Of a stretch of 32,952 bases of DNA, positions 9,717 to 19,592 are shown in pieces; position 1 is the stretch's first letter; every line of letters starts with the position of its first letter. Made by a program: the position numbers and the translations under genes. The notes beneath the pieces were generated by a model. It saw only the letters and a program-made list of their open reading frames with translations, was not told where the DNA came from and made no database searches. The DNA is from Prochlorococcus sp. AG-409-D09 (GTDB lineage Bacteria > Cyanobacteriota > Cyanobacteriia > PCC-6307 > Cyanobiaceae): contig QCJQ01000011.1 in assembly GCA_003215935.1 (NCBI GenBank), positions 1-32,952 of the forward strand, written 5' to 3'.

Positions 9717-10796
9717 ATGGCTTTCTCTTCTTCAAGAAAGCTTATTAGTGCTTTAATTTTCGCTTTATCTATTGGTAACTTCACTTTTTTGTTTCCGAGT
9801 AATGCTGCTAGTGCATTAGCTGCATGGGCAATAAGAAGTGATGGGGTTTTGCAATTAAGAACTTTAACGGGAGTTAAGTTAAGAGCTTTTTATCAATCAG
9901 CTAACACCGGTAATGGAGATCGAGTATGGGTTGATTTTCCAGGAGAGTTGACTACACCAAGAACTCTTAAAGGTAATGGGGTGATTAGAGAGATTCGTTT
10001 AGGTAAGCCATCTAAAGGTCAGACAAGATTGGTTATTGAATTTACGCCTAATGTTCAACTAGATCCTTCAAGGTTGAAATTAATTGGTACTTCTTCTAAT
10101 TTGTGGGAATTACCTTTAGTTGGACTGCCACAAAAAAGTATTTCAACTATTGGTGAGGGAAATATAAAAAATATTAGTAATAAAAAATCAGTAAAAACAT
10201 CTCAGTTATTTTTTAATCCTTCTCATCTTCCTTATGTGACAAGAGATCGCTACAGGGTGGTTATTGACCCTGGTCACGGTGGGCCTGATCCAGGTGCAGT
10301 TGGAATTAGTGGTTTGCGTGAGACAGATGTGGTTTTGGATGTTGCGTTGAAAACCTCAAGATTTCTTCAATTAAAAGGAGTAGAAGTTGTTATGACAAGA
10401 AAAAAAGAAATAGATTTAGACTTGTCTCCTAGGGTTAACAAAGCTAATAGATCCAAGGCAAATGCATTTGTAAGCATCCATGCAAATGCTTCACGAGGTA
10501 AAAAAAGACATGTAAATGGACTCGAAACTTATTATTACTCTGGTTATAGAGGTCAATCCCTTGCAAGAAACATTCAGGAACAAATTTTAGCTGTTTCCCC
10601 AGAGAGTCCAGATAGAGGAGTTAGAAGAGCAAGGTTTTTTGTTATTCGAAAAACAAATATGCCTGCTGCATTGGTTGAAATAGGTTTTGTTACTGGGCGA
10701 ATGGATGCAAGTAAATTATCTAAAGAAAAATACAGACAAAAGATGGCCTTTGCAATAGCTAAAGGCATAATCAATTATCTTAGGGATTTAAGTTGA
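9717..10796 (+). CDS. Secreted N-acetylmuramoyl-L-alanine amidase with AMIN domain (AmiC type)
   Basis: This enzyme cleaves the amide bond between MurNAc and L-Ala of peptidoglycan in the periplasm, for daughter-cell separation. A hydrophobic signal peptide spans residues 8-26, with probable cleavage near the Ala-rich SNAASALA. An AMIN targeting domain covers about 42-135. A Lys/Asn/Ser-rich linker leads to the Amidase_3 domain at about 180-357, with zinc ligands His187 (DPGHGG), Glu202 (LRETD) and His255 (SIHANA), and catalytic Glu321 (LVEIGF). The last stop codon overlaps the murI start (TTGA), and the nitrilase ends 4 bp upstream. AmiC proteins often carry a regulatory helix; I did not identify one. 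Confidence 0.92.
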   Translation: MAFSSSRKLISALIFALSIGNFTFLFPSNAASALAAWAIRSDGVLQLRTLTGVKLRAFYQSANTGNGDRVWVDFPGELTTPRTLKGNGVIREIRLGKPSKGQTRLVIEFTPNVQLDPSRLKLIGTSSNLWELPLVGLPQKSISTIGEGNIKNISNKKSVKTSQLFFNPSHLPYVTRDRYRVVIDPGHGGPDPGAVGISGLRETDVVLDVALKTSRFLQLKGVEVVMTRKKEIDLDLSPRVNKANRSKANAFVSIHANASRGKKRHVNGLETYYYSGYRGQSLARNIQEQILAVSPESPDRGVRRARFFVIRKTNMPAALVEIGFVTGRMDASKLSKEKYRQKMAFAIAKGIINYLRDLS

Positions 10797-11599
10797 ATAA
10801 ACGATTAGGTATTTTTGATAGTGGAGTTGGCGGGTTCACTGTCCTTAAGAGAATTGTTGAACTTCAGGATGATGTTTCATGTATTTATTTAGGTGATACG
10901 GCAAGGCTTCCTTATGGATCAAAAAGTGCTTCTGAAATCCGAGTAATTGCAGAGGAAGTGATTGAATGGTTGAAAAATCAAAATGTTAATGGAATTGTTG
11001 TTGCATGTAATACAACTAATTCGTTAGCAATGGATGTTGTGAAAAACCTCGCAGGTGTTCCTGTCTTTGGTCTTATAGATTCAGCTATAGATATGATTCA
11101 GGAAAAACGTGTAGGGATCTTGTGTACTCCTTCAACCGCTTCTTCAGGTGCATATAAGAAAAATATTTTGCTTAGTAAGATGGACACGTATGTTATTCAG
11201 CAGGCTTGTCCAGCATTTGTTCCAATGATTGAAATGGGACAAATTAACACAAATGAGATGCGATTATTAGCAAGTCAGTATTTGCAGCCATTGTTAGAAG
11301 CTAAAGTTGATTCAATTGTTCTTGGGTGCAGTCATTACCCACTTTTGAAAAATGTTTTGACTAAATTATTACCTTCTGATATTCGATTGATTGATCCAGC
11401 AATTGGATTAGCAAAAACATTTAATTCTTACAAAGAATCTAATATTTTAATGCCATCTTCATCCTCTAAATCACTTTTAAATACAAGGTTTTGTGTTACA
11501 TCAGACCCATTTGGATTTGCCTCACGAACAAATCATTGGTTGGGCATATACCCAAAAGTAGAACTTGTGTCACTTCGATCTAAGGCAAGAGTCTTTTAG
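10793..11599 (+). CDS. murI: Glutamate racemase
   Basis: MurI converts L-glutamate to the D-glutamate used in peptidoglycan. It has the FDSGVGGFTVL start (Asp9/Ser10), the first catalytic Cys72 in ACNTTN and the second Cys179 in LGCSHYPLL with His181. It is 268 residues, full length. The TTG start at 10793 shares bases with the TGA stop of the amidase gene, giving a 4-bp overlap typical of translational coupling. sds follows after 22 bp. The final ~40 residues are less conserved. Confidence 0.95.
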   Translation: MNKRLGIFDSGVGGFTVLKRIVELQDDVSCIYLGDTARLPYGSKSASEIRVIAEEVIEWLKNQNVNGIVVACNTTNSLAMDVVKNLAGVPVFGLIDSAIDMIQEKRVGILCTPSTASSGAYKKNILLSKMDTYVIQQACPAFVPMIEMGQINTNEMRLLASQYLQPLLEAKVDSIVLGCSHYPLLKNVLTKLLPSDIRLIDPAIGLAKTFNSYKESNILMPSSSSKSLLNTRFCVTSDPFGFASRTNHWLGIYPKVELVSLRSKARVF

Positions 11600-11621
11600 T
11601 ATGAATATGAAGAACTGATGC

Positions 11622-12593
11622 ATGACAACTCTTTCTGACCTACTTCAGCCTGTTGAGCTGGACCTTGAAACGCTTCTGACAGATTTGAGAAGCCTTATTG
11701 GTGCTGGGCACCCAATCTTGCAGGCTGCAGCTGAGCATTTATTCAGTGCTGGAGGAAAGCGTCTTAGGCCCGGCATTGTTTTATTGATTTCAAGATCTCT
11801 ATCTTCGAACGGAGAACTTTCATCAAAGCATCGTAAGTTGGCACAAATAACTGAAATGATTCATACTGCATCTCTTGTCCATGATGATGTAGTTGATGAA
11901 GCTGCAACAAGGCGTGGAGTAAAAACTGTTCATAACTTATTTGATCCTCGAGTAGCAGTATTAGCAGGAGACTTTCTTTTTGCTCAAGCCAGCTGGCATT
12001 TGGCAAATTTAGACAATTTAGAAGTTGTTAAATTATTAAGTAGGGTCATTATGGACTTGGCTGATGGAGAAATAAAACAAGGTTTGTACAAATATAAAGC
12101 AGCGCAATCATTCGATATTTATTTGGAAAAAAGTTATTGTAAAACAGCATCTTTGATTGCTAATAGTTCTCAAGCTGTAGGGGTTTTAAGTGATATTGAC
12201 ACTGATAATCTTAAATTACTGCATCGCTTCGGCAAAAAACTAGGATTAGCTTTTCAAGTTGTAGATGATATTTTGGACTTTACTGGTGATGATAAACAAT
12301 TAGGTAAACCTACGGCTAGTGATATGGCAAGTGGATATTTAACTGCCCCAGTTTTATATGCTCTTGAAGAAAACCCATCATTATCACTGATGATTGAACG
12401 AGAATTTTCAGCTCCTCAGGATTTACAGCAGGCATTAAGTATTGTTAGAAATTCTAAGGCAATAGAACGCTCTAGAAAATTAGCAGAAGACTTTGCAAGA
12501 GATTCAAGAGATTCAATTAGCTGGCTTCCTGACTCTGCCGCTAAAAGTGCTCTCTTAAATTTACCTGATTTTGTATTAAGTAGGCTTTATTAA
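11622..12593 (+). CDS. sds: Trans-long-chain prenyl diphosphate synthase (probable solanesyl diphosphate synthase)
   Basis: This enzyme extends allylic diphosphates with IPP to make the C45 side chain of plastoquinone-9. The first aspartate-rich motif is DDVVD (residues 88-92, within HDDVVDEAATRRG) and the second is DDILD (215-219). GGKRLRP (44-50) binds IPP. The residues before the first motif are small (TASLV), which fits long-chain products, but chain length cannot be proven by reading. At 323 residues it is full length. It is the last gene of the comB-led run. Its stop overlaps the convergent HAD gene by 4 bp. Confidence 0.9.
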   Translation: MTTLSDLLQPVELDLETLLTDLRSLIGAGHPILQAAAEHLFSAGGKRLRPGIVLLISRSLSSNGELSSKHRKLAQITEMIHTASLVHDDVVDEAATRRGVKTVHNLFDPRVAVLAGDFLFAQASWHLANLDNLEVVKLLSRVIMDLADGEIKQGLYKYKAAQSFDIYLEKSYCKTASLIANSSQAVGVLSDIDTDNLKLLHRFGKKLGLAFQVVDDILDFTGDDKQLGKPTASDMASGYLTAPVLYALEENPSLSLMIEREFSAPQDLQQALSIVRNSKAIERSRKLAEDFARDSRDSISWLPDSAAKSALLNLPDFVLSRLY

Positions 12594-13258
12594 TTTATTT
12601 CTTCCAAAGTAATTAAGATATCTTTTAATTCTTTTATATATATAGGATTTACATTTTTTGAGTGATTGGTTTTTTGTTTGTTTAGTACCCAAACCATGCA
12701 ACCTGCATTTAGAGCTGATTTTGTTCCTGAAATAGAATCCTCTATGGCCCAACAAGAAGATGGATTGACATTTAATTTTTTAGCTGCCAATAGATAAGGT
12801 TCAGGAGATGGTTTACCTGCGGACAACAATGGATCATCTCCGTGAACTTTTGTTGAAAAAACTTTCATCCATGAATGCGGGTTACTTTTGTTTTGAACAG
12901 ATTCTTCACTACTGCTGGTAACTAAAGCGATTGGTAGTTTTTCTTTATAACACCAAAGAACTAACTCTGCTGCTCCAGGCATAGCTTTGGCTTCTTTTAT
13001 AAGATTTTTTGAAATTGGACTATGAATAGCTAATACTTCTTCTAAATCAATAGACTCATCTATCCACTCTATTAATTGCTGACCACAATTAAGCCTTGTT
13101 CTTCCTTTTAGAAGGTTGAGTTGAGCATTTGTTAGTTCTTTATTGAAAAAGCTTGCTGTTTTTTTCCAAGCCTTCCCATGTAATGGTTCTGAGTCGATTA
13201 AAACACCATCAAGATCAAATAGGCATGCTTTTGGTTTTTTCATGTGTGTTTTCATCAA
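12590..13258 (-). CDS. HAD-superfamily hydrolase, beta-phosphoglucomutase-like (subfamily IA)
   Basis: This is a haloacid-dehalogenase-fold phosphatase or phosphomutase. Motif I is FDLDGVLIDSE with nucleophile Asp15 and acid/base Asp17; a helical cap follows. Motif II is VTSSSEESV, motif III the Lys in AGKPSPEPYLLAAKKL, and motif IV AIEDSISG. The substrate cannot be read from sequence; sugar phosphates are usual for this branch. An alternative start at Met6 (13243) is possible because two Met codons open the frame. It is convergent with sds (4-bp overlap) and divergent from acs. Confidence 0.85.
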   Translation of the reverse strand: MMKTHMKKPKACLFDLDGVLIDSEPLHGKAWKKTASFFNKELTNAQLNLLKGRTRLNCGQQLIEWIDESIDLEEVLAIHSPISKNLIKEAKAMPGAAELVLWCYKEKLPIALVTSSSEESVQNKSNPHSWMKVFSTKVHGDDPLLSAGKPSPEPYLLAAKKLNVNPSSCWAIEDSISGTKSALNAGCMVWVLNKQKTNHSKNVNPIYIKELKDILITLEEIN

Positions 13259-13339
13259 TTTCTTTAAATAACCATTTCACTATTTGATCCTTTACACAAA
13301 AATAGCTTGAATGTCATATATGCAATAGACGTTGATTTT

Positions 13340-15316
13340 ATGTCATTTGAATCTTCATCCACTATAGAGTCAGTTCTTCATGAGCAAAGAGTATTTTCTC
13401 CTTCTCTTGATGAGTCTAATAAATGCAGAATTTCTGGATTAAATTCCTATCAAAAGATGGTGGATGAAGCCCAAGTTGACCCCATCAAGTTTTGGGGAGA
13501 TGCTGCTAGAAAAGAATTGCATTGGTTTGAGCCTTTTACAAATGTTCTGAATTGGAACAACCCTCCTTTTGCAAAATGGTTTGAGGGAGGGAAAACCAAT
13601 ATTTCTTTCAATTGTTTAGATAGGCATTTAAAGACATCAAATGCTGATAAATGTGCACTCATCTGGGAAGGAGAGCCTGGAGATGTCAGAAGGTTCACTT
13701 ATAAGGAACTTCATTCAGAAGTTTGTAAAACGGCAAATGCTTTGAAATCCCTTGGGATCAAAAAAGGAGACTTGGTTGCGCTGTATATGCCCATGGTTCC
13801 TGAGGCTGCTATAGCAATGTTGGCTTGTGCTCGTATTGGAGCACCTCATTCAGTTGTTTTTGGTGGATTTTCTTCAGAAGCTTTAAGAGATCGACTTATA
13901 GATGGTGATGCTGTCGCTGTTATTACTGCTGATGGTGGATTTAGAAAAGATAAAGAAGTATCTCTTAAACCTGCAGTAGATGCTGCTTTGGCTGGAAATT
14001 CTTGTCCAAATGTTAAATCTGTTTTAGTTGTTCAGAGAACTAAAGCTGATATTGAAATGCAATCCGGTAGAGATTATTGGTGGGAAGATGTTGTTACTCC
14101 ACAATCCTCGGATTGTGATCCTGAATATATGGACAGCGAAGATAGGCTTTTTGTTTTATATACCTCTGGATCTACGGGGAAACCTAAGGGAGTTGTTCAT
14201 ACTACTGCAGGATATAACTTATGGGCTCATCTCACTTTTCAATGGATTTTTGATATTCGTTCAGACGATATTTATTGGTGTACTGCGGATGTTGGGTGGA
14301 TAACTGGACATAGCTATATAGTTTATGGCCCTCTTTCGAATGGAGCTACTACTGTTATGTACGAAGGAGTTCCAAGGCCTTCTAATCCAGGTGCATTTTG
14401 GGAGCTAATTCAAAAACACAATATAAGTATTTTTTATACAGCTCCAACTGCAATTAGAGCCTTCATGAAAATGGGGAGAGCTATACCAGATGAATTTGAC
14501 TTGACGAGTCTAAGACTGTTAGGGACTGTTGGTGAACCTATAAACCCAGAAGCTTGGATGTGGTATCGAGATGTAATAGGAAGAGAACAATGTCCAATAG
14601 TAGATACTTGGTGGCAAACAGAAACGGGGGGAGTGATGATCAGTCCTTTGCCTGGTGCTACCCCAACTAAACCTGGTTCTGCAACATTGCCTTTGCCAGG
14701 TATTGAAGCTGATGTAGTGGATTCAGATGGTCTTTCTGTTCCTGCTAATGAGGGTGGTTATTTGGTTGTTAAACGACCTTGGCCAGGAATGATGAGAACC
14801 GTTCATGGAAATGAAAAAAGATTTAGAGAAAGTTATTGGGAATTCCTTCGCCCTAAGGATGGTAGCTATATTTATTTTGCAGGAGATGGAGCAAGACGTG
14901 ATACCGATGGTTACTTTTGGGTTATGGGGAGAGTCGATGATGTAATAAATGTCTCTGGTCATCGACTTGGGACAATGGAAATAGAATCTGCTTTAGTTAG
15001 TCACGATGCTGTTTCAGAAGCCGCCGTTGTTGGGAGGCCAGATAGTGTTAAAGGTGAAGGGATTGTTGCTTTTGTGACATTAGAAAGTGGAAGAGCCTCA
15101 ACAGAAGAACTTCAAACGGATTTGATTAACCATGTGAGTTCTGAAATTGGACCTATAGCAAGGCCAGATGAAATTAACTTCAGTGAAGCATTACCAAAAA
15201 CTAGAAGTGGGAAAATTATGCGTAGAATTTTGAGGGATTTAGCTGCAGGTGCTGATGTTAAAGGAGATACAAGTACACTTGAAGATCGTTCAGTATTAGA
15301 CAAGTTGAGAAATTAA
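13340..15316 (+). CDS. acs: Acetyl-CoA synthetase (AMP-forming)
   Basis: Acs activates acetate to acetyl-CoA through acetyl-AMP. The ATP-binding loop [11 protein letters not shown] lies at residues 274-284. [10 protein letters not shown] and [15 protein letters not shown] follow, and the C-terminal [10 protein letters not shown] carries the catalytic Lys at about 625, the usual site of regulatory acetylation. I chose the ATG at 13340 (658 residues, close to the family norm) over an in-frame TTG at 13307 that would add 11 residues of no family resemblance. Neither start has a convincing Shine-Dalgarno. The gene diverges from the HAD gene and converges on the DUF1350 gene at an AATT repeat. Confidence 0.95.
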   Translation: MSFESSSTIESVLHEQRVFSPSLDESNKCRISGLNSYQKMVDEAQVDPIKFWGDAARKELHWFEPFTNVLNWNNPPFAKWFEGGKTNISFNCLDRHLKTSNADKCALIWEGEPGDVRRFTYKELHSEVCKTANALKSLGIKKGDLVALYMPMVPEAAIAMLACARIGAPHSVVFGGFSSEALRDRLIDGDAVAVITADGGFRKDKEVSLKPAVDAALAGNSCPNVKSVLVVQRTKADIEMQSGRDYWWEDVVTPQSSDCDPEYMDSEDRLFVLYTSGSTGKPKGVVHTTAGYNLWAHLTFQWIFDIRSDDIYWCTADVGWITGHSYIVYGPLSNGATTVMYEGVPRPSNPGAFWELIQKHNISIFYTAPTAIRAFMKMGRAIPDEFDLTSLRLLGTVGEPINPEAWMWYRDVIGREQCPIVDTWWQTETGGVMISPLPGATPTKPGSATLPLPGIEADVVDSDGLSVPANEGGYLVVKRPWPGMMRTVHGNEKRFRESYWEFLRPKDGSYIYFAGDGARRDTDGYFWVMGRVDDVINVSGHRLGTMEIESALVSHDAVSEAAVVGRPDSVKGEGIVAFVTLESGRASTEELQTDLINHVSSEIGPIARPDEINFSEALPKTRSGKIMRRILRDLAAGADVKGDTSTLEDRSVLDKLRN

Positions 15317-15330
15317 TTAATTAATTAATT
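15311..15330. repeat. (AATT)5 tetranucleotide repeat across two convergent stop codons
   Basis: Five exact AATT units run from 15311 to 15330. The unit is self-complementary, so the tract has a stop codon in every frame on both strands. It supplies the TAA of acs (15314-15316) and the TAA of the minus-strand DUF1350 gene (15325-15327). It could also form a weak AT cruciform or act in ending both transcripts, though it lacks a GC stem. Confidence 0.9.
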
Positions 15331-16053
15331 AGTTGACCACTGGTAAATCACTGTAATTAATTGTTCTAAATTTGCAATCTTCTGTTGATTTATAAATTCT
15401 CCAAAAAATTTGTTTCGAAACCCTGCACTTGCAGGTGTTAAATGACTTCCTTGGAGTACTAGCAGTGAAGATTTATCTGGATTACTTCTTTTTTGGAGAT
15501 GTTGAATTAACGACTCACTCTGGTCAAGTTTGTCATCTTTGAACTTAATCAATAAGTTTTTCTCTTGAATATATTGTTCCATTATTATTCTCATTGTTTC
15601 TTTTGGCCCTGGACTAAATTCGGATTGAATATCAAACTTTGTCGATAATTTGCCCAGCATAGGAATAGAATTGCTTGCCTTGAAATTATTAAAACTTAAA
15701 GCTATTAATCCTTTACTATTACGCCCTCTGTCAGGAGCAATTAAATGTAATTTGCATCCAAGACTATGTCCAATTCTTATTGATGATGGAAGATTACCAG
15801 TTCTTTCCTTAAGCTTTTCACGAAGTATTCTGAATTCTTTCCATGCTTGATTTGATTGAGACTGGTGATCAAGAGATGGGACGTAACTCCAGGCATGTAC
15901 AGCTAAATTTCTGTTTACTAGACTTTCTAGTAGGCGCTTATAACTAATGGTTGGAGTTGTAGCTAAATAGCTACCCCCAATCATTTCAATTAATCCAATT
16001 GGTCTTGAAGGCCAATTGCACCATGTTCGATTTATTCGTCGCCAACGACTCAT
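15325..16053 (-). CDS. DUF1350 alpha/beta-hydrolase-like protein
   Basis: This is a member of the DUF1350 family, conserved in cyanobacteria and plastids and of unknown function. The N-terminal LIEMIGGSYLATTP with SYKRLLESL is characteristic. GHSLGC (residues 95-100) looks like a hydrolase nucleophile elbow with Ser97, and LQGSHLTPAS near the C-terminus could provide the His. No signal peptide or membrane helix is seen, so it is probably cytoplasmic. It converges on acs and diverges from the exonuclease across 267 bp. The hydrolase function is inferred from the motif only. Confidence 0.75.
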   Translation of the reverse strand: MSRWRRINRTWCNWPSRPIGLIEMIGGSYLATTPTISYKRLLESLVNRNLAVHAWSYVPSLDHQSQSNQAWKEFRILREKLKERTGNLPSSIRIGHSLGCKLHLIAPDRGRNSKGLIALSFNNFKASNSIPMLGKLSTKFDIQSEFSPGPKETMRIIMEQYIQEKNLLIKFKDDKLDQSESLIQHLQKRSNPDKSSLLVLQGSHLTPASAGFRNKFFGEFINQQKIANLEQLITVIYQWSTN

Positions 16054-16320
16054 GCTTTAGTATAGGTTTGAGTAGTAATTAGTAGAATAAGATTTTAGGA
16101 TAAATTCTTTTGGCTTGGAAACTTTGCCATTTAATGTCTCCAGAAGAGACAATTATGGTTTGAGTAAAGTTCATTAATTTTGGAAATGTATAGGAAAAAT
16201 TCTTCTCATTTATTCATTTCTAATAAATATTCTTTCAAAATAAGAACAAATGTGGAAGAATTAAGGCTCCATCAGAATAATTAAATTAGATGCTTATAAG
16301 ATTTTGTTAAGGAGAAAAAA

Positions 16321-17157
16321 TTGAATAATAATAAAAATTCTCAGTTAGACTTCCTTGCGTCTTTCAAAAATTCTTCTAAATCGGATTTATATCGATCAGG
16401 CAAAATGGAAAATGTTGATTCAGATTTAAAAGTAGATAAAAAGGAAGAATTTGATCACCCTATGAACGTACCACCTCAATTGGTTTTAATATTAGATACT
16501 GAAACAACGGGATTAAACCCTGAAAAGGACAAATGTTTGGAAATAGGATGTATTTTGTTTCATGTTAAATCACGGAAAATCTTAGCCCAACAATCTTTTT
16601 TAATTCCAGTTGAATCTAATTCAGCTGAATTGATTAATAAGATTCCAGCAGAGATAACTAAATTTTCTCAACCTTGGGAAGAAGCTTTTTTGTATTTTGA
16701 AGCCCTTTTGAAATATTCAGATGCAGTAGTGGCACATAATGCTGATTTTGATCGCCAATGGTTTGGACGTGGCCATTTGCCAAAGATTTCAAAACCATGG
16801 ATTTGCACTATGGAAGATATCTCTTGGCCTTCTGAAAGACAACTAAAAAGTAGACCTTCGGTCAGAGATCTTGCACTTGCTTATGAAGTCCCAGTCTGGA
16901 ATGCTCATAGGGCTTTAACTGATTGTATTTATCTTGCCGAGGTCTTTCATCGTGTTAGCAATTTAGAGGAACTGTTAATTCAGGGCCTAGAGCCAAGAAG
17001 ATTGATGCGAGCAGAAATCTCATATGATCAAAGGCATTTAGCTAAGAATGCTGGATTCAGATGGAATGATCCTATTCGAGGGGCTTGGACTCGCAGACTA
17101 AGCGAAAGAGAAGTAGCTAAACTTTCTTTCTCTGTTGTACTTGTTGAGAAATTCTGA
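16321..17157 (+). CDS. DEDDh 3'-5' exonuclease (DnaQ-like) with N-terminal extension and C-terminal GFRW module
   Basis: This is a metal-dependent exonuclease of the DnaQ/RNase T fold. Exo I is LDTETTGL (Asp59, Glu61), Exo II is AHNADFDRQW (Asp144) and Exo III is HRALTD (His196, Asp201), so all DEDDh residues are present. A charged, probably disordered tail of about 50 residues precedes the domain. After the nuclease comes KNAGFRWNDP...AWTRRL (about 242-260), a small Gly/Trp module. The TTG start at 16321 is supported by AAGGAG at 16309-16314, six bases upstream. Whether it proofreads, repairs DNA or trims RNA cannot be decided; it lacks a polymerase-type partner nearby. Confidence 0.85.
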   Translation: MNNNKNSQLDFLASFKNSSKSDLYRSGKMENVDSDLKVDKKEEFDHPMNVPPQLVLILDTETTGLNPEKDKCLEIGCILFHVKSRKILAQQSFLIPVESNSAELINKIPAEITKFSQPWEEAFLYFEALLKYSDAVVAHNADFDRQWFGRGHLPKISKPWICTMEDISWPSERQLKSRPSVRDLALAYEVPVWNAHRALTDCIYLAEVFHRVSNLEELLIQGLEPRRLMRAEISYDQRHLAKNAGFRWNDPIRGAWTRRLSEREVAKLSFSVVLVEKF

Positions 17158-17500
17158 TAAAAATAATATTAACTATGAAAATTAAATGCTTCTAGACTAC
17201 CTCTGAAATTATTAATCTAAACACTCAGAAGAAAAATAAACTTATTAGCTTGATTTGAAAGACATATAGACTTTTATGACTAATTTAAATTGCCATTAGA
17301 AGTATTGAACTAGTCCTGTTTATTACTAGAGTAAAATATTTTTTTGTTAGATCATTTTTATGCATTATTAAAGTCAAAACAGTTAATTGATTTGTCCTAT
17401 TAGAATTTATACTATTGAAGTTGGTATAGCTTCCGATTTTTCATGCCTCCTTTAGAAATAATCCTAACTTTTCATTATTTATATCTGAGTTGAATTTGCC
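17158..17500. other. 343-bp intergenic stretch before hisS, nothing recognised
   Basis: The stretch is very AT-rich. All frames on both strands close within about 26 codons, and the short frames look random. I found no tRNA-like fold, GC-rich hairpin or direct repeat. It presumably holds the hisS promoter and leader. A T-box-type leader would not be expected in cyanobacteria, and none of its conserved bulges was seen. Confidence 0.6.
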
Positions 17501-18778
17501 TTGAATAACCTCAGGAATTTACGAGGAATGAATGATCTCTTGCCAGATCAAACACCTTTCTGGCAGAAGATTGAGTCTGTATTTCGTGATCATTTTTCAC
17601 GAGCGGGATTAAAGGAGATCAGGACTCCCCTTCTTGAAGTGACTGAGTTGTTTTCTAGAGGTATTGGAGAAGGGACGGATGTAGTAGGTAAAGAAATGTA
17701 TACTTTTTTAGACAGAGGTGAACGTTCTTGCACTCTGAGACCAGAAGGAACGGCTTCTGTTGCACGTGCATTGATTCAGCATGGCCTTTTAAAACAAGGA
17801 CCTCTCCGACTTTGGTATTCAGGACCAATGTTTCGATATGAACGTCCGCAAGCTGGACGATTACGTCAATTTCATCAAGTTGGAGTTGAGTTTTTTGGTT
17901 TATCTTCTGAAATTAATGATGCTGAATTAATTTCAATTGCATGGGATCTTCTTAATGATTTTGGTGTTAAAGATTTAAAACTAGAACTTAATAGTCTTGG
18001 TAATCAGGAAGATCGTAAAAAATATCAAGATAAAATTGTAAATTGGTTAGAAAATAGAGTTGAATTACTAGACGAAGATTCGCAAAAAAGATTATATAAA
18101 AACCCTTTAAGGATATTTGATAGCAAGGTTCCTTCTACGCAGGATCTTTTAAAGGACGCGCCTTTGTTGATTAATTCCTTATGTAATGAAAGTAGACTTA
18201 GACTTGAGAAATTAATGGATATTCTACGTGCTTTAGAAATACCTTTCTCTCAAAACTTTCGACTTGTTAGAGGCTTAGATTATTACTCTCATACAGCTTT
18301 TGAAATTACATCTAATCAATTAGGAGCTCAATCAACTATTTGTGGAGGAGGTCGTTATGATTCTTTAATTAATCAATTAGGCGGACTAGAAACTTCTGCT
18401 ATAGGGTGGGCAATAGGTATTGAAAGATTATTATTGTTAGCACAGGATTCTTTCACTTTTTCTTTTCCGGATGTGTATTTTGTAAATAAAGGACAAAACG
18501 CTGAGCTGTTAGCACTTTCTATAACTAGAAAGTTAAGGTCAAAAGGTATATTTGTTGAGATTGACAATTCATCTTCTTCTTTTTCAAAACAATTTAAAAG
18601 GGCAGATAGATGTAAAGCTAAGTGGGCATTAGTGCTAGGTGAAGATGAGATTTTAAATAATGAACTGAGATTGAAAAAACTTGGACGGGATGAATCTTTA
18701 AACGAAATAGACAAAACTAAGGAAGTATTAGTTCCTATTAATAACATTGATATCTTGATTAAGACCATTTTAGCTTAG
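17501..18778 (+). CDS. hisS: Histidyl-tRNA synthetase
   Basis: This class II aminoacyl-tRNA synthetase charges tRNA-His. It opens with [11 protein letters not shown]. Motif 2 is [20 protein letters not shown] (residues 111-130), the histidine-specific motifs are [13 protein letters not shown] (256-268) and CGGGRYD (281-287), and motif 3 is [13 protein letters not shown]. The C-terminal anticodon domain follows. The 425-residue length is normal. TTG at 17501 is the best start; the first in-frame ATG (17528) would cut into the conserved LRG segment. Small genes follow it and transcription may read through. Confidence 0.96.
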   Translation: MNNLRNLRGMNDLLPDQTPFWQKIESVFRDHFSRAGLKEIRTPLLEVTELFSRGIGEGTDVVGKEMYTFLDRGERSCTLRPEGTASVARALIQHGLLKQGPLRLWYSGPMFRYERPQAGRLRQFHQVGVEFFGLSSEINDAELISIAWDLLNDFGVKDLKLELNSLGNQEDRKKYQDKIVNWLENRVELLDEDSQKRLYKNPLRIFDSKVPSTQDLLKDAPLLINSLCNESRLRLEKLMDILRALEIPFSQNFRLVRGLDYYSHTAFEITSNQLGAQSTICGGGRYDSLINQLGGLETSAIGWAIGIERLLLLAQDSFTFSFPDVYFVNKGQNAELLALSITRKLRSKGIFVEIDNSSSSFSKQFKRADRCKAKWALVLGEDEILNNELRLKKLGRDESLNEIDKTKEVLVPINNIDILIKTILA

Positions 18779-18855
18779 AATGTTTTCTATCCAGTAGATA
18801 ATTTTGTGCTTTCTTCTATTTGCGCTAGATTTCTCTCAAATAAGATATTGATAGG

Positions 18856-19095
18856 ATGATTATGGGATCTTTTCTAATTACTATAATATTTATTATATTT
18901 TTATTTATATTATTTTATAAATTTAGAATTAAAATATCTAAAAATAAAAAAGCTAATATTGCTTCATGGATGAATATGTCACGTTCAGAAAGGGATAAGG
19001 TTTTCTTTCAAGATAATATTAGGATTAGGGATAGAAAGAAAGCTTTGATCAATGAAATAAGGAAAGAATATAAAAAAATCAAGAATAATATATAA
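18856..19095 (+). CDS. Small membrane-anchored basic protein, unknown function
   Basis: This 79-residue protein has one hydrophobic helix (residues 4-21, almost all Ile/Leu/Phe) followed by a strongly basic, probably helical tail rich in Lys and Arg. That layout predicts a single-pass inner- or thylakoid-membrane anchor with the tail on the cytoplasmic side. It starts at ATG 18856; a second in-frame ATG lies at 18862. I do not recognise a family. It is co-directional with hisS and the next gene, with a 26-bp gap to the latter. Confidence 0.65.
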   Translation: MIMGSFLITIIFIIFLFILFYKFRIKISKNKKANIASWMNMSRSERDKVFFQDNIRIRDRKKALINEIRKEYKKIKNNI

Positions 19096-19121
19096 TTTTA
19101 GAATAAATATCATTTTCGTAA

Positions 19122-19457
19122 TTGAACTGGCCTCCAATAAAATCATGGACAAGAGTTAACGCAAAAAATGGGCATTTTCATTTTGTGGCAATTAATTATG
19201 GAGGAATTCAAAATGAAAGATGGGTAAATATGGTTTCTGTTTTAAATGGAGAAGTCAGACTAAAAGTCTTTTTTAGTGAACTCAAAGATCAAAAGAAATG
19301 GTTAAGAGGCTGGGATAATGATCATCACTTGAATACGTCTGAGTTTATTGACTCTGACCTTGAAGAAGATTTAAATGTTTTTACGTGTTTGCATCCATCT
19401 ATGGATTCGGGATTTTTAATGCCCTTAAATGATTTAAAAAAAAGAAGTTGGAATTAA
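19122..19457 (+). CDS. TIGR02450-like tryptophan-rich conserved protein
   Basis: This is a 111-residue cytoplasmic protein. The segment SWTRVNAKNGHFHFV, a strand-rich middle with VSVLNGEVRL, and FFSELKDQKKWLRGWD fit the pattern S-W-T-x-V ... H-F ... E-L-K-D ... W-x-x-G-W that I associate with TIGR02450, a small Trp-rich family of unknown function. The C-terminal 45 residues are extra and acidic. It starts with TTG at 19122; the frame has no earlier ATG. It sits among other small co-directional genes between hisS and pcb. No function can be given. Confidence 0.65.
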   Translation: MNWPPIKSWTRVNAKNGHFHFVAINYGGIQNERWVNMVSVLNGEVRLKVFFSELKDQKKWLRGWDNDHHLNTSEFIDSDLEEDLNVFTCLHPSMDSGFLMPLNDLKKRSWN

Positions 19458-19592
19458 TTTCTGCCGATATCTTTAATTCTTTTTTAGGAGCTTGAAATTT
19501 ATCCTTTACCACTGTATTTCTACTTAAATTTCGCAAAAACACTTACTTTTTTTTATTGATGACGTTAAAAATGGTTTGAATTTCAAATAGCC

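Noticed and set aside
13307-13339. Upstream TTG start for acs
   Set aside because: It adds 11 residues with no family resemblance and has no ribosome-binding site; the ATG at 13340 gives the normal length.
16136-16150. GTCTC-CAGAA-GAGAC hairpin before the exonuclease
   Set aside because: The stem is only 5 bp and there is no supporting context.
18373-18768. 131-codon open frame on the minus strand inside hisS
   Set aside because: It lies entirely antisense to conserved hisS sequence, and its translation is Ser/Leu-rich with no recognisable motif; it is a shadow of the real gene.
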